Assembly: GCA_963810615.1 (NCBI GenBank)
Contig: CAWEOA010000008.1
Location: 124,001 to 188,000 of the forward strand
DNA: 64,000 nucleotides
Direction: 5' to 3'
DNA from: JARRQJ01 sp963810615
GTDB taxonomy: Bacteria > Pseudomonadota > Gammaproteobacteria > DRLM01
The first letter of the stretch is position 1. Every line of letters starts with the position of its first letter. Positions 45,444 through 53,443 of this stretch are shown one piece after another. A program made the position numbers and the translations under genes. The notes under the pieces were generated by a model. That model had not been told where the DNA came from and ran no database searches. It was given only the letters and a program-made list of their open reading frames with translations.

Positions 45444-46754
45444 ATGCCCAGCGAACTCGATATCAAGCTCGTAATGTATTTCGTGCCCATGGTGATGATA
45501 TGGGTGCTGTATCTGCGTCGACAGCGTAATCGTCAACAAGCGGTGATTGCTTTGCGCGATGCCGCGCAGCGTGATGGTCTTACCGAGCCTTCTTCCTTGC
45601 ATCCGGTCATAGATCCCAGGCGTTGTATTGGGTGTGGTTCGTGCGTGAACGCCTGTCCCGAACGTACGGTGCTGGGTCTCATAAATCACAAGGCGGAATT
45701 AATAAATCCGACTTATTGCGTGGGGCACGGCGCATGCAAAGCGGCCTGTCCGGAGGATGCAATTACTCTGGTGTTCGGCACCGAGAAGCGCGGCGTGGAT
45801 ATCCCGCTGGTCAAACCCAATTTCGAGACCAACGTACCGGGGATGTTCATCGCCGGTGAATTGGGCGGTATGGGGCTCATACGTAACAGTGTCGAGCAGG
45901 GACGGCAGGCGATGGAATCCATCGCCAAACTAAAAGGAATCGGGCAGCATTCCGGTTTGGATGTGGTGATCGTCGGTGCGGGTCCGGCCGGATTTTCCGC
46001 GTCCTTGGCCGCCATGGAACGCAAGCTGCGCTTTGTTACCCTGGAGCAGGACACACTGGGCGGAACGGTAGCGCATTTTCCGCGCGGTAAGGTGGTGATG
46101 ACCGCCCCTATGAATCTGCCGCTGATAGGCAAGGTCAAACTCACCGAGACGCGCAAGGAAGCCCTGATGGAGCTATGGCAGGACGTGCAGTGCAAGACCG
46201 GCCTCAAGGTCAATGAAGGTGAACGGGTCGAAGAGATTCAGAAAACCAATGAAGGATTTTTGGTCAGGACCAGTCGCGCCACTTATGACGCGCGCGCCGT
46301 ACTGCTGGCCATCGGCAGGCGCGGTACACCGCGCATGCTGGGTGTGCCGGGTGAAGAATTGTCGAAGGTTGTGTATCGCCTGATCGATCCCGAGCAATAT
46401 CGTGGCCGACATGTGCTGGTGGTGGGAGGCGGCGACAGCGCCTTGGAGGCGGCGACCAGCATCGCCGATGAGCCGGATTCCACCGTGACTTTGTCTTATA
46501 GAGCCGAGGCATTTTCCCGTTGTAAGGAAAAGAACCGTCGCAAGGTGCAGGAGGCAGAAGCTGCGGGCCGATTGCGGGTGTTACTGCAGTCTCAAGTCAA
46601 GGAAATCACCGTTGACGGGGTTAATCTCGATCACAAAGGGCAGCCAGTGGACTTGTCCAATGATGCCGTGATCGTGTGTGCAGGCGGAATCCTGCCCACG
46701 GCATTTTTGAAGACCATAGGCATTGATGTTGAAACGAAGTTCGGGACAGTATAG
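45444..46754 (+). CDS. Membrane-anchored ferredoxin-FAD/NAD(P) oxidoreductase
   Basis: 436 residues. One N-terminal membrane anchor (about 8-24, LVMYFVPMVMIWVLYL) is followed by a two-cluster ferredoxin domain: first motif CIGCGSCVNACP (from about residue 61), second motif CVGHGACKAACP (from about 92), where His replaces the second Cys. A thioredoxin-reductase-like flavoprotein follows, with FAD motif VVIVGAGPAGFSAS (about 172) and NAD(P) motif VLVVGGGDSALEA (about 324); no CxxC redox disulfide is seen. It should move electrons between NAD(P)H and a membrane partner. Its divergent position beside the b-type and multiheme cytochromes suggests it is the cytoplasmic end of that path. Confidence 0.85.
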   Translation: MPSELDIKLVMYFVPMVMIWVLYLRRQRNRQQAVIALRDAAQRDGLTEPSSLHPVIDPRRCIGCGSCVNACPERTVLGLINHKAELINPTYCVGHGACKAACPEDAITLVFGTEKRGVDIPLVKPNFETNVPGMFIAGELGGMGLIRNSVEQGRQAMESIAKLKGIGQHSGLDVVIVGAGPAGFSASLAAMERKLRFVTLEQDTLGGTVAHFPRGKVVMTAPMNLPLIGKVKLTETRKEALMELWQDVQCKTGLKVNEGERVEEIQKTNEGFLVRTSRATYDARAVLLAIGRRGTPRMLGVPGEELSKVVYRLIDPEQYRGRHVLVVGGGDSALEAATSIADEPDSTVTLSYRAEAFSRCKEKNRRKVQEAEAAGRLRVLLQSQVKEITVDGVNLDHKGQPVDLSNDAVIVCAGGILPTAFLKTIGIDVETKFGTV

Positions 46755-46759
46755 CCGGT

Positions 46760-48772
46760 ATGACCGTAAAAAAGACAAACGGGAACGTTTTGCGCGGCCG
46801 CTTTAACGCAAGTTGCTTGCTGTGGACGTGTCTGTTGACATCGTTCACGACCAGCGCCGCGGAAATGCAGGATGTGGATATGGCGGTGCGCGTCAAGGAT
46901 TATGCGCGCGCCGCACAGCTTTTGAAGCCTCTGGCGGAGAAGGGCGATGCCGAAGCCGAGTATCGTTTAGCGGGTTTTTATCGCATGGGTACCGGCGTGA
47001 AAAAGAATCATGAGACCGCGGTGAGCTGGTTGCGCCGTGCCGCGCAACAAGGTTACGTCAAGGCGCAATACAATCTCGGGGCCATGTATGAAAACGGCTG
47101 GGGTGTTCCCCTCGATCAGATAATGGCCGAGCAATGGTATCGCAAGGCAGCGGACCAGGGCTATGTCATGGCGGCGGCCAAATTGCGCGAGATGGCCGGC
47201 AAGCAGAATATTTCACCGGAAGAATTTCTCCAGGCGGCCCGCAAGGGTGAGGAAGGCGAAGTGCCCGCTTTGATTGCGCATGGCGCCGATGTCAATGCCG
47301 CGGATAGATACGGGCGGACCGCATTGATGGAGGCCGCCGAGGCGGGGCATGACGGTATCGTTGAGATGTTGCTGCAGGCCGGGGCAAAACCCAATGGCAA
47401 GGACCGTTATAGCGATAGCGCCTTGCTACTGGCCGTACGCGAGGGACACAAGCAAAGCGTCGCGCGCCTGCTGGCGGCCGGGGCGGACATCGATGTTCTC
47501 GATGCCAATGGTAATACTCCGCTATTGTTGGCGGTGACGCAAGGCGATGCCGGTCTAGTCTCTATGCTGCTCAAGGCCAAGGCCGACATTAATATGAAGA
47601 ACAAAAGGAACTGGACGGCGGTGCAATATGCGCAGTCGCGCGGTTATAAAGATATCGTAGCCAGCCTGGTCGCGCACGGCGCGACACTTGAACACACCAA
47701 GAGTTTGGCGCAGGCTCAGCTTGCGGCCGCCGCCGAACCGGAACCAAAACTGGCGGACGGTAAGCGACCCTATCAGGGTTGGTCGCCGCTGATGGTTGCC
47801 GCTTGGCGCGGCCAGGAAGATGTGGTGCAGGGCTTGTTGGCGCAGGGTGCGGATATCACCGTGCGCGACGAGGAAGGGCATACCGCATTGACCCGCGCGG
47901 CGTGGCGGGGATATAGCGGCATCATCACCGCCCTGTTGAAAAAGGGTGCGGACCCCAATGACAAACAGATCAACGGCAAGACGGCGCTGATGTGGGCGGC
48001 GCAACAGGGGCGCTTGGAAGCGGTGCGCGCCTTGCTCAACGGCGGTGCGGATGCCGCTTTGCAACAGCACGGTGGCGAAACGGCATTATCCTATGCGTTA
48101 ACGGGTGGTCATGAGCCGGTAGTCGATGCCTTGCTGAAGGCCGGTGCGAATGTCAATGTCGCGCGTCGAGACGGTATAACGCCGTTGATGGTGGCGGCGC
48201 AACGCGGCGAGAAGCCGTTATTGGAGATATTGCTGCATCACGGCGCGTATCTCGATGCGCGTGACGTCGTCGGCCGCACGGCATTATGGTATGCGGCGGA
48301 TGGTGGTGCCTTGGAATCCGTAAAGGTGCTGACCGCGCGCCATGCCGACGGCGGTCTTGCCGACCGGGATGGCTATACGCCGTTGGCGCGAGCCGCGCAG
48401 CAGGGTCGTGCCGACGTCGTGGATGCCCTGCTGCAGTATGGCGGCGACGTCGACCGTCCCACCCGCAAGGGTAATACGCCGCTGCAATTGGCTGCGGACG
48501 GCGGATATGCCGCTGTAATCAAGAGGCTTCTGGCAGCGGGAGCCAAGGTGGATATAAAAAATGGCCTCGGAAACACCGCCTTGATGCTGGCCGCCGCCGG
48601 TGGACACAGGGAAGCGGTGCAGTTGTTGTTGGACAATGGCGCCGATACGGATACCCGTAACCTAAAACGGGAACAGGCCCGCAGCTTGGCGCAGGCCGCC
48701 GGCCATGCGGATATCGTTCGGGTGCTGGAGAGCCATCCCGCCGCGAAAAAAGGCTTTTTTGGGCTGTTCTAG
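46760..48772 (+). CDS. Exported Sel1-ankyrin repeat protein
   Basis: 670 residues with an N-terminal signal (hydrophobic CLLWTCLLTSFTTSAAE, about 18-34). Two to three Sel1-like repeats (about 50-150, AEYRLAGFYRMGTGVKKNHE and AQYNLGAMYENGWGVPLDQ) precede about 13 ankyrin repeats (from about 165 to 660) of the usual GxTALMxAAxxGHxxVVxxLL form. A short spacer around 315-335 divides the ankyrin set. It starts 5 bases after the oxidoreductase stop, so the two are cotranscribed. Probably a periplasmic protein-binding scaffold, possibly for the cytochrome machinery; partner unknown. Confidence 0.88.
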   Translation: MTVKKTNGNVLRGRFNASCLLWTCLLTSFTTSAAEMQDVDMAVRVKDYARAAQLLKPLAEKGDAEAEYRLAGFYRMGTGVKKNHETAVSWLRRAAQQGYVKAQYNLGAMYENGWGVPLDQIMAEQWYRKAADQGYVMAAAKLREMAGKQNISPEEFLQAARKGEEGEVPALIAHGADVNAADRYGRTALMEAAEAGHDGIVEMLLQAGAKPNGKDRYSDSALLLAVREGHKQSVARLLAAGADIDVLDANGNTPLLLAVTQGDAGLVSMLLKAKADINMKNKRNWTAVQYAQSRGYKDIVASLVAHGATLEHTKSLAQAQLAAAAEPEPKLADGKRPYQGWSPLMVAAWRGQEDVVQGLLAQGADITVRDEEGHTALTRAAWRGYSGIITALLKKGADPNDKQINGKTALMWAAQQGRLEAVRALLNGGADAALQQHGGETALSYALTGGHEPVVDALLKAGANVNVARRDGITPLMVAAQRGEKPLLEILLHHGAYLDARDVVGRTALWYAADGGALESVKVLTARHADGGLADRDGYTPLARAAQQGRADVVDALLQYGGDVDRPTRKGNTPLQLAADGGYAAVIKRLLAAGAKVDIKNGLGNTALMLAAAGGHREAVQLLLDNGADTDTRNLKREQARSLAQAAGHADIVRVLESHPAAKKGFFGLF

Positions 48773-48961
48773 ACCGCCGGCGTAAAATTTTCAAAATAAA
48801 ATAATTTCGCGGCATCGATCGCGAACTCATCACCCTTGTTTATCCATGATATTTTCAGCTCGGTTGGCGTCGCGGGAAAATGTACGTAAGTACAGTCGCT
48901 TTCGGCTGCGGTCGTTATAGTATAGTGGCATATGCCACGGCGAACCGGAGCGGAGTGAGCA

Positions 48962-50761
48962 ATGACGAGCGGGACCCTCGACATCATTACCCCGGAGACC
49001 GCTGTCAGTCTGGCGGGACTGTTACGCGAGCGGCTGTCTCGCACGCCTGATGCTCCTGCCTATTACTACTTCAATCATGCCGCTAGATCCTGGCAATCCA
49101 ACACCTGGGCTGAGATGGCGGCGACCGCGGGGCGCTGGCAAGCCGCTTTCATTCGTGACGGACTGGTAAGCGGTGACCGTATCGCCATCATGGCGCGCAA
49201 CTGCCGGGAGTGGGTGTGCTGCGATCAGGCCGCCCTGGGTTTGGGCTTGGTGGTGGTGCCTTTATACGCCATTGACCGCGCCGAGAATGCCGCCTACATC
49301 CTGCGCGACGCGGGTGTGAAGTGGTTGTTGATCGAAGGCGAAGAACACTGGCAGGCGCTGCGCGAAGTGAGTGAAGGACTGGGCGAGGTGTCTTGCGTCG
49401 TCAGCATGGATGACATCAGTGCCGGTGCCGATGCACGCCTGCATATTCTGAGAGACTGGTTGCCGACCACCGCCCATGAGTTTCGGGCCGGCGTTGCCGA
49501 ATCCCAAGATCTGGCCACCATAGTTTATACCTCCGGCACCACCGGCCATCCCAAGGGGGTGATGCTCAGCCACCGTAATATTTTGTGGAATGCCTATGCC
49601 GGTCTCGACAGCGTGCCGGTCTTTCGTGAGGATATGTTTTTATCCTTTTTGCCTTTGTCCCACACATTGGAACGCACCATAGGCTACTATCTTCCCATGA
49701 TGGCCGGGGCCGCCGTGGCACATGCCCGTGCTATCCCATTGCTGGCAGAAGATATGTTGGCGATACGCCCCACCATATTGATTTCAGTACCACGCATCTT
49801 CGAAAGAATATATGCCAAGATTCGCTCTCAATTGGAGAGCAAGCTCGTGGCGCGCCGCTTGTTTGAATGGGCGGTGACGGTGGGCTGGCAACGCTTCCGC
49901 CATCACCAGGGTCGTGCCGCAGCGCACGTCTCCGAGGTGTTTTGGCCCTTGCTCGAGGTACTGGTCGCGAGCAAGATCAAGGCGAAATTGGGCGGGCGGC
50001 TGCGTGCCGCCATCTGTGGTGGCGCAGCTTTGCCCAACGATGTAGCGCGGATATTTATCGGTCTCGACGTGCCGCTGTTGCAAGGTTATGGGCTCACTGA
50101 AACCAGTCCGGTAATCAGTGTCAATGTTCCCGAGGACAACGATCCCGTCAGCGTGGGCGTACCTTTACGCGACGTGGAATTGCGTATCGGCCATGACGGC
50201 GAGTTGCTGGTGCGCAGCCCCGGTGTCTGCATGGGTTACTGGCGGCGGGCCGAGGCCAGCGCCGCTTTGATCGACCGCGATGCCTGGTTGCACAGCGGCG
50301 ATAAGGCGCGCATCGAAAATAATCATCTCTATATCACCGGCCGGCTCAAGGAGATCATCGTGCTCGCCAACGGCGAGAAGGTGCCGCCCGTGGACATGGA
50401 AGCGGCCATTTCCCGCGATTCCCTGTTCGAACAGGTGCTGGTCATCGGGGAAGGGCGTCCCTACCTGTGCGCCTTGCTGGTCTTGAATGCCGAGCAGTGG
50501 CGGACGGCGGCGGGTGATCTGGGCGTGGACCCACAGGCGGTGCAAGCCTTATATAATCCTCATGTGGAATCCTGGGTTATAAAGCGCATCGGTCTCCAGT
50601 GCGGCGGCTTTCCCGGATATGCCAAGGTACGGCGCGCAGCATTGAGTTTGACTCCTTGGACGGTGGAAAATGGCCTCTTAACACCGACCCTCAAGCTGCG
50701 CCGCGGGCGAATCATAGCCCACTTCCAAGATGAAATCGCACGTTTGTATGAAGGTCATTAA
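48962..50761 (+). CDS. Long-chain acyl-CoA synthetase (AMP-binding)
   Basis: 599 residues. Activates fatty acids with ATP and CoA through an acyl-AMP. The AMP-binding motif IVYTSGTTGHPKGVMLSH lies at about residues 180-197, followed by QGYGLTETSPVISVN, LHSGDKARI and TGRLKEIIVLANGEKV, the full set of family motifs, and it belongs to the FAA1-like long-chain group. It has its own upstream region of 189 bases. An acyl-CoA thioesterase gene follows after 17 bases, so the pair balances free and CoA-bound acids; the beta-oxidation operon at 30-36 kb would consume the products. Confidence 0.92.
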   Translation: MTSGTLDIITPETAVSLAGLLRERLSRTPDAPAYYYFNHAARSWQSNTWAEMAATAGRWQAAFIRDGLVSGDRIAIMARNCREWVCCDQAALGLGLVVVPLYAIDRAENAAYILRDAGVKWLLIEGEEHWQALREVSEGLGEVSCVVSMDDISAGADARLHILRDWLPTTAHEFRAGVAESQDLATIVYTSGTTGHPKGVMLSHRNILWNAYAGLDSVPVFREDMFLSFLPLSHTLERTIGYYLPMMAGAAVAHARAIPLLAEDMLAIRPTILISVPRIFERIYAKIRSQLESKLVARRLFEWAVTVGWQRFRHHQGRAAAHVSEVFWPLLEVLVASKIKAKLGGRLRAAICGGAALPNDVARIFIGLDVPLLQGYGLTETSPVISVNVPEDNDPVSVGVPLRDVELRIGHDGELLVRSPGVCMGYWRRAEASAALIDRDAWLHSGDKARIENNHLYITGRLKEIIVLANGEKVPPVDMEAAISRDSLFEQVLVIGEGRPYLCALLVLNAEQWRTAAGDLGVDPQAVQALYNPHVESWVIKRIGLQCGGFPGYAKVRRAALSLTPWTVENGLLTPTLKLRRGRIIAHFQDEIARLYEGH

Positions 50762-50778
50762 TAAAGGGGAATGCAGAT

Positions 50779-51183
50779 ATGACCACGGATACCCTGCCTC
50801 AAGACCGCGAGCCTACCATTCGCGTACTGGCCATGCCCACCGACACCAACGCCGCCGGAGACATCTTCGGCGGATGGATAATGTCGCAAGTGGATATTGC
50901 CGGCAGCATTACAGCTTTTCGTCGTGCGCGGGGCAGGGTGGTGACGGTAGCGGTCAATTCCTTCGAGTTTCATCAGCCGGTGTTCGTCGGCGACCTCATC
51001 AGCTGTTACGGGCAGGTGATACGCATCGGACGCACGTCATTATCGGTGAAGGTGGAGGTCTATGCCGAACGCAACCGTCAACAGGAAGAGTGCATCAAGG
51101 TTACCGAGGCAGTCTTGACCTTTGTCGCTGTGGATGAACAGCGCAAGCCGCGGGTGGTGCCGCGCGAGGCTGGTGAAGATTGA
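50779..51183 (+). CDS. Acyl-CoA thioesterase, YciA-like hotdog
   Basis: 134 residues, one hotdog domain. The family motif AGDIFGGWIMSQVDIAGSI (about residues 23-41) contains the catalytic Asp, followed by VNSFEFHQPVFVGDLI. It matches the YciA/acyl-CoA hydrolase group, which hydrolyses acyl-CoA to free acid and CoA in the cytoplasm. It shares an operon with the acyl-CoA synthetase gene just upstream. The ATG is preceded by AAAGGGGAA, a good ribosome-binding site. Confidence 0.9.
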   Translation: MTTDTLPQDREPTIRVLAMPTDTNAAGDIFGGWIMSQVDIAGSITAFRRARGRVVTVAVNSFEFHQPVFVGDLISCYGQVIRIGRTSLSVKVEVYAERNRQQEECIKVTEAVLTFVAVDEQRKPRVVPREAGED

Positions 51184-51291
51184 TAAATTATTTAGCGAGT
51201 TCACCTTCTGTCACAGGGTGCCGACGTCGTTGCAATATAATCGCCAAGGCCTGTATATCAAACCGCTCTCGTGCTAAGGCGGTGCAGGATA

Positions 51292-51909
51292 TTATTTATA
51301 GCGCATGGCGATGTGGGCCTTGATCAAGGGCAGCGCCTTGCCGCGGATGATCGTGCCGTCCACATCGGACAGCCACAGGTGGATCATCCCTTTCATGAAG
51401 GTATAGCTTTCCAGGGCGCACAGTTCCGGATCCAGGCCGCTGCGCAGTAAGCCCTTCTCGATGGCGTCTTTATAGGCTTTGGTGATTTTTTCGATGAAGG
51501 CACAGCCGGTTTTGATGACGCGGCTGTCGAGTGATGCAAACTCATCCACGTATTCGCATTTCAAAGCGACGATTTCAAAGGTGGTGCGAGCAATCTCATC
51601 GTCCTTCAGTAAGCGCACCATTGCGATCATGCTGGCTTCGACGGCGCGCAGCGGGTCAGCGGATTTTTCGGCGGGCAGGTTTCCATCGGCGAGGTCGATT
51701 AGCGGCAGGGAAATCTGTTCCTTCATAGCGAAGAACAGATCAGGCTTGTTTTTGAAGTGCCAATAGATGGCGCCGCGCGTCACCCCGGCTTCCTTGGCGA
51801 TTTGTGCCAAGGTCGTGCGGCTCACGCCGCGTCGGGCAAATACCCGGCGCGCCGCGGCGATGATTTGCTGCCGTGTTTGCTGGGTTTCAGTTTTGGTTTT
51901 GCGCACCAT
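51292..51909 (-). CDS. TetR/AcrR family repressor of the RND pump
   Basis: 205 residues. The N-terminal helix-turn-helix (about 12-58) reads GVSRTTLAQIAKEAGVTRGA then IYWHFKNKPDLF, close to AcrR/TtgR regulators; the C-terminal helical ligand domain carries the YTFMKGMIHLWLSD segment. It is the last gene on the strand of the efflux operon, 79 bases after the outer-membrane factor. A TtgR/AcrR-like operator lies before the first gene (57920-57945), so it most likely represses the whole operon, including itself, and is released by toxic ligands. Confidence 0.88.
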   Translation of the reverse strand: MVRKTKTETQQTRQQIIAAARRVFARRGVSRTTLAQIAKEAGVTRGAIYWHFKNKPDLFFAMKEQISLPLIDLADGNLPAEKSADPLRAVEASMIAMVRLLKDDEIARTTFEIVALKCEYVDEFASLDSRVIKTGCAFIEKITKAYKDAIEKGLLRSGLDPELCALESYTFMKGMIHLWLSDVDGTIIRGKALPLIKAHIAMRYK

Positions 51910-51988
51910 TTAAGCGACTACCGGAAACAGCGGATACGACTTAAAAGTGGTGGTGGCCGTTGATGTGCTCATGTCCGGCGATATCCGG

Positions 51989-53443
51989 TCAGCGTTGCGC
52001 CATTGGTGACGTTTGATTCGGTGACCAGCCACCGCCCAAGGCCTTCATCAGGTCGACGCTGTATAGCAATTGCAACTGGCGATTTTGCACCAGCGCAAGC
52101 TGGGCGCTGTTGGCGGTGCGCTGGGCGTCCAGCACATCGAGATATGCCGAATAACCCGCGTCATAGCGCAGCTGTGACAGGCGTAGGGCATTGAGCGCCG
52201 CCTCCACCTTGCTTTGTATGTCCATCGCCGCGGCATTGGTCTGTTCCACATTGGTCAGTGCGTCGGCCACATCCTTGAAGGCGGTCTGAACGGTCTTCTC
52301 ATAACCGGCTACCGCCTGGCGTTGCACTGCCTCCGCTTGACGGGTGCGGGCCGCGTATTTGCCGGCGTCGAAGATCGGCATCAGGCCGTTCAGTCCGATC
52401 GACCAGATGCGCGCGCCCGACTTGAGTATATTGCTCAGTTTCGCGCTTTGAGCGCCGAAGTCGCCGGTCAGGGAAAAGGTGGGAAATTGCGAGGCTCGCG
52501 ATACGCCGATCTCGGCGTTGGCCGCGATCAGGTTCTGTTCCGCCTGCTGAACATCGGGACGGCGTTGCAGCAGCGTCGAGGGCAAGCCCACCGGCGGTAG
52601 GCTTGGCATCGGCAGCGTCATGACATCCCCCGCCGCGACCTTGAGGTCGAGTTTGCCGGTGAGCAGACCGAGCTGGTGTTCCATGAGCGCGCGCTGGCGC
52701 TGCAAGTCGCGTAGTTGCAGGGAGGCATCGGCGCGCGCCACCTGGGCCTGATTGACATCGAGTTCCGAGGCGATTCCTCCGCGGGCGCGATTATTTATCA
52801 CTTTGAGCGATTCTTCCCGTGACTTCAGGATGTCCCGGGTCACAGCGATCTGCCCATCCAGTGCGCGCAGGGTGAAGTACGACTGGGCGGTGGTACCCGC
52901 CACGGTCAGGGCCACCACATCGTGGGCATAGCGGGAACTCAAAACTTGAGCACGCGCCGCCTGCGAGGCGCGGCGCAGCTTGCCCCAGAAGTCGAGTTCG
53001 AACGAGGTGGAAAGCGCCAAACGATTGGAGTTGGAGATCACCGGCACGTTCGAGGGAATGGGCTGGGCATTGAGCGTGCTGGAGCGCGAGCGGCTGCTGG
53101 AGGCGCCGAGATCGATTTCAGGGAACAGCGTGGAGCTCGCTTCGTCCAATACCGCCTGGGCCTCGTCGATTTGCGCCACTGCTCTATGGAGATCGGTATT
53201 GTTTTGCAAGGCGTTGGCTACCAGCTCATTGAGCGTGGCATCGTTATAGAGTGTCCACCAGTCGGCGGACAGCTTGCCTTGTTCTGTCGCGGCGCTGCTG
53301 CTGCCGGTTGCCGCGGGATAGGCGGCGGGCAGCGGGACATCCGGTCGCTTATAGTCCGGGCCCACCGCGCAACCGGTGAGTAGAACGACCATAGCCAGAC
53401 CGGCTAAACCGGTGGGGGAGGTGTAGGAACGCTGCGTGCTCAT
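51989..53443 (-). CDS. RND efflux outer-membrane factor (OprM/NodT type lipoprotein)
   Basis: 484 residues with a lipobox LLTGC ending at Cys25, followed by AVGPDYKRPDVPLPAAYP, the NodT-family start. The two OEP repeats have the usual long amphipathic helices (for example NLIAANAEIGVSRASQFPTF and YDAGYSAYLDVLDAQRT). It forms the trimeric channel that carries substrates across the outer membrane. The start overlaps the stop of the transporter gene (ATGA), placing it third in the acrAB-oprM-tetR order. Confidence 0.93.
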   Translation of the reverse strand: MSTQRSYTSPTGLAGLAMVVLLTGCAVGPDYKRPDVPLPAAYPAATGSSSAATEQGKLSADWWTLYNDATLNELVANALQNNTDLHRAVAQIDEAQAVLDEASSTLFPEIDLGASSSRSRSSTLNAQPIPSNVPVISNSNRLALSTSFELDFWGKLRRASQAARAQVLSSRYAHDVVALTVAGTTAQSYFTLRALDGQIAVTRDILKSREESLKVINNRARGGIASELDVNQAQVARADASLQLRDLQRQRALMEHQLGLLTGKLDLKVAAGDVMTLPMPSLPPVGLPSTLLQRRPDVQQAEQNLIAANAEIGVSRASQFPTFSLTGDFGAQSAKLSNILKSGARIWSIGLNGLMPIFDAGKYAARTRQAEAVQRQAVAGYEKTVQTAFKDVADALTNVEQTNAAAMDIQSKVEAALNALRLSQLRYDAGYSAYLDVLDAQRTANSAQLALVQNRQLQLLYSVDLMKALGGGWSPNQTSPMAQR

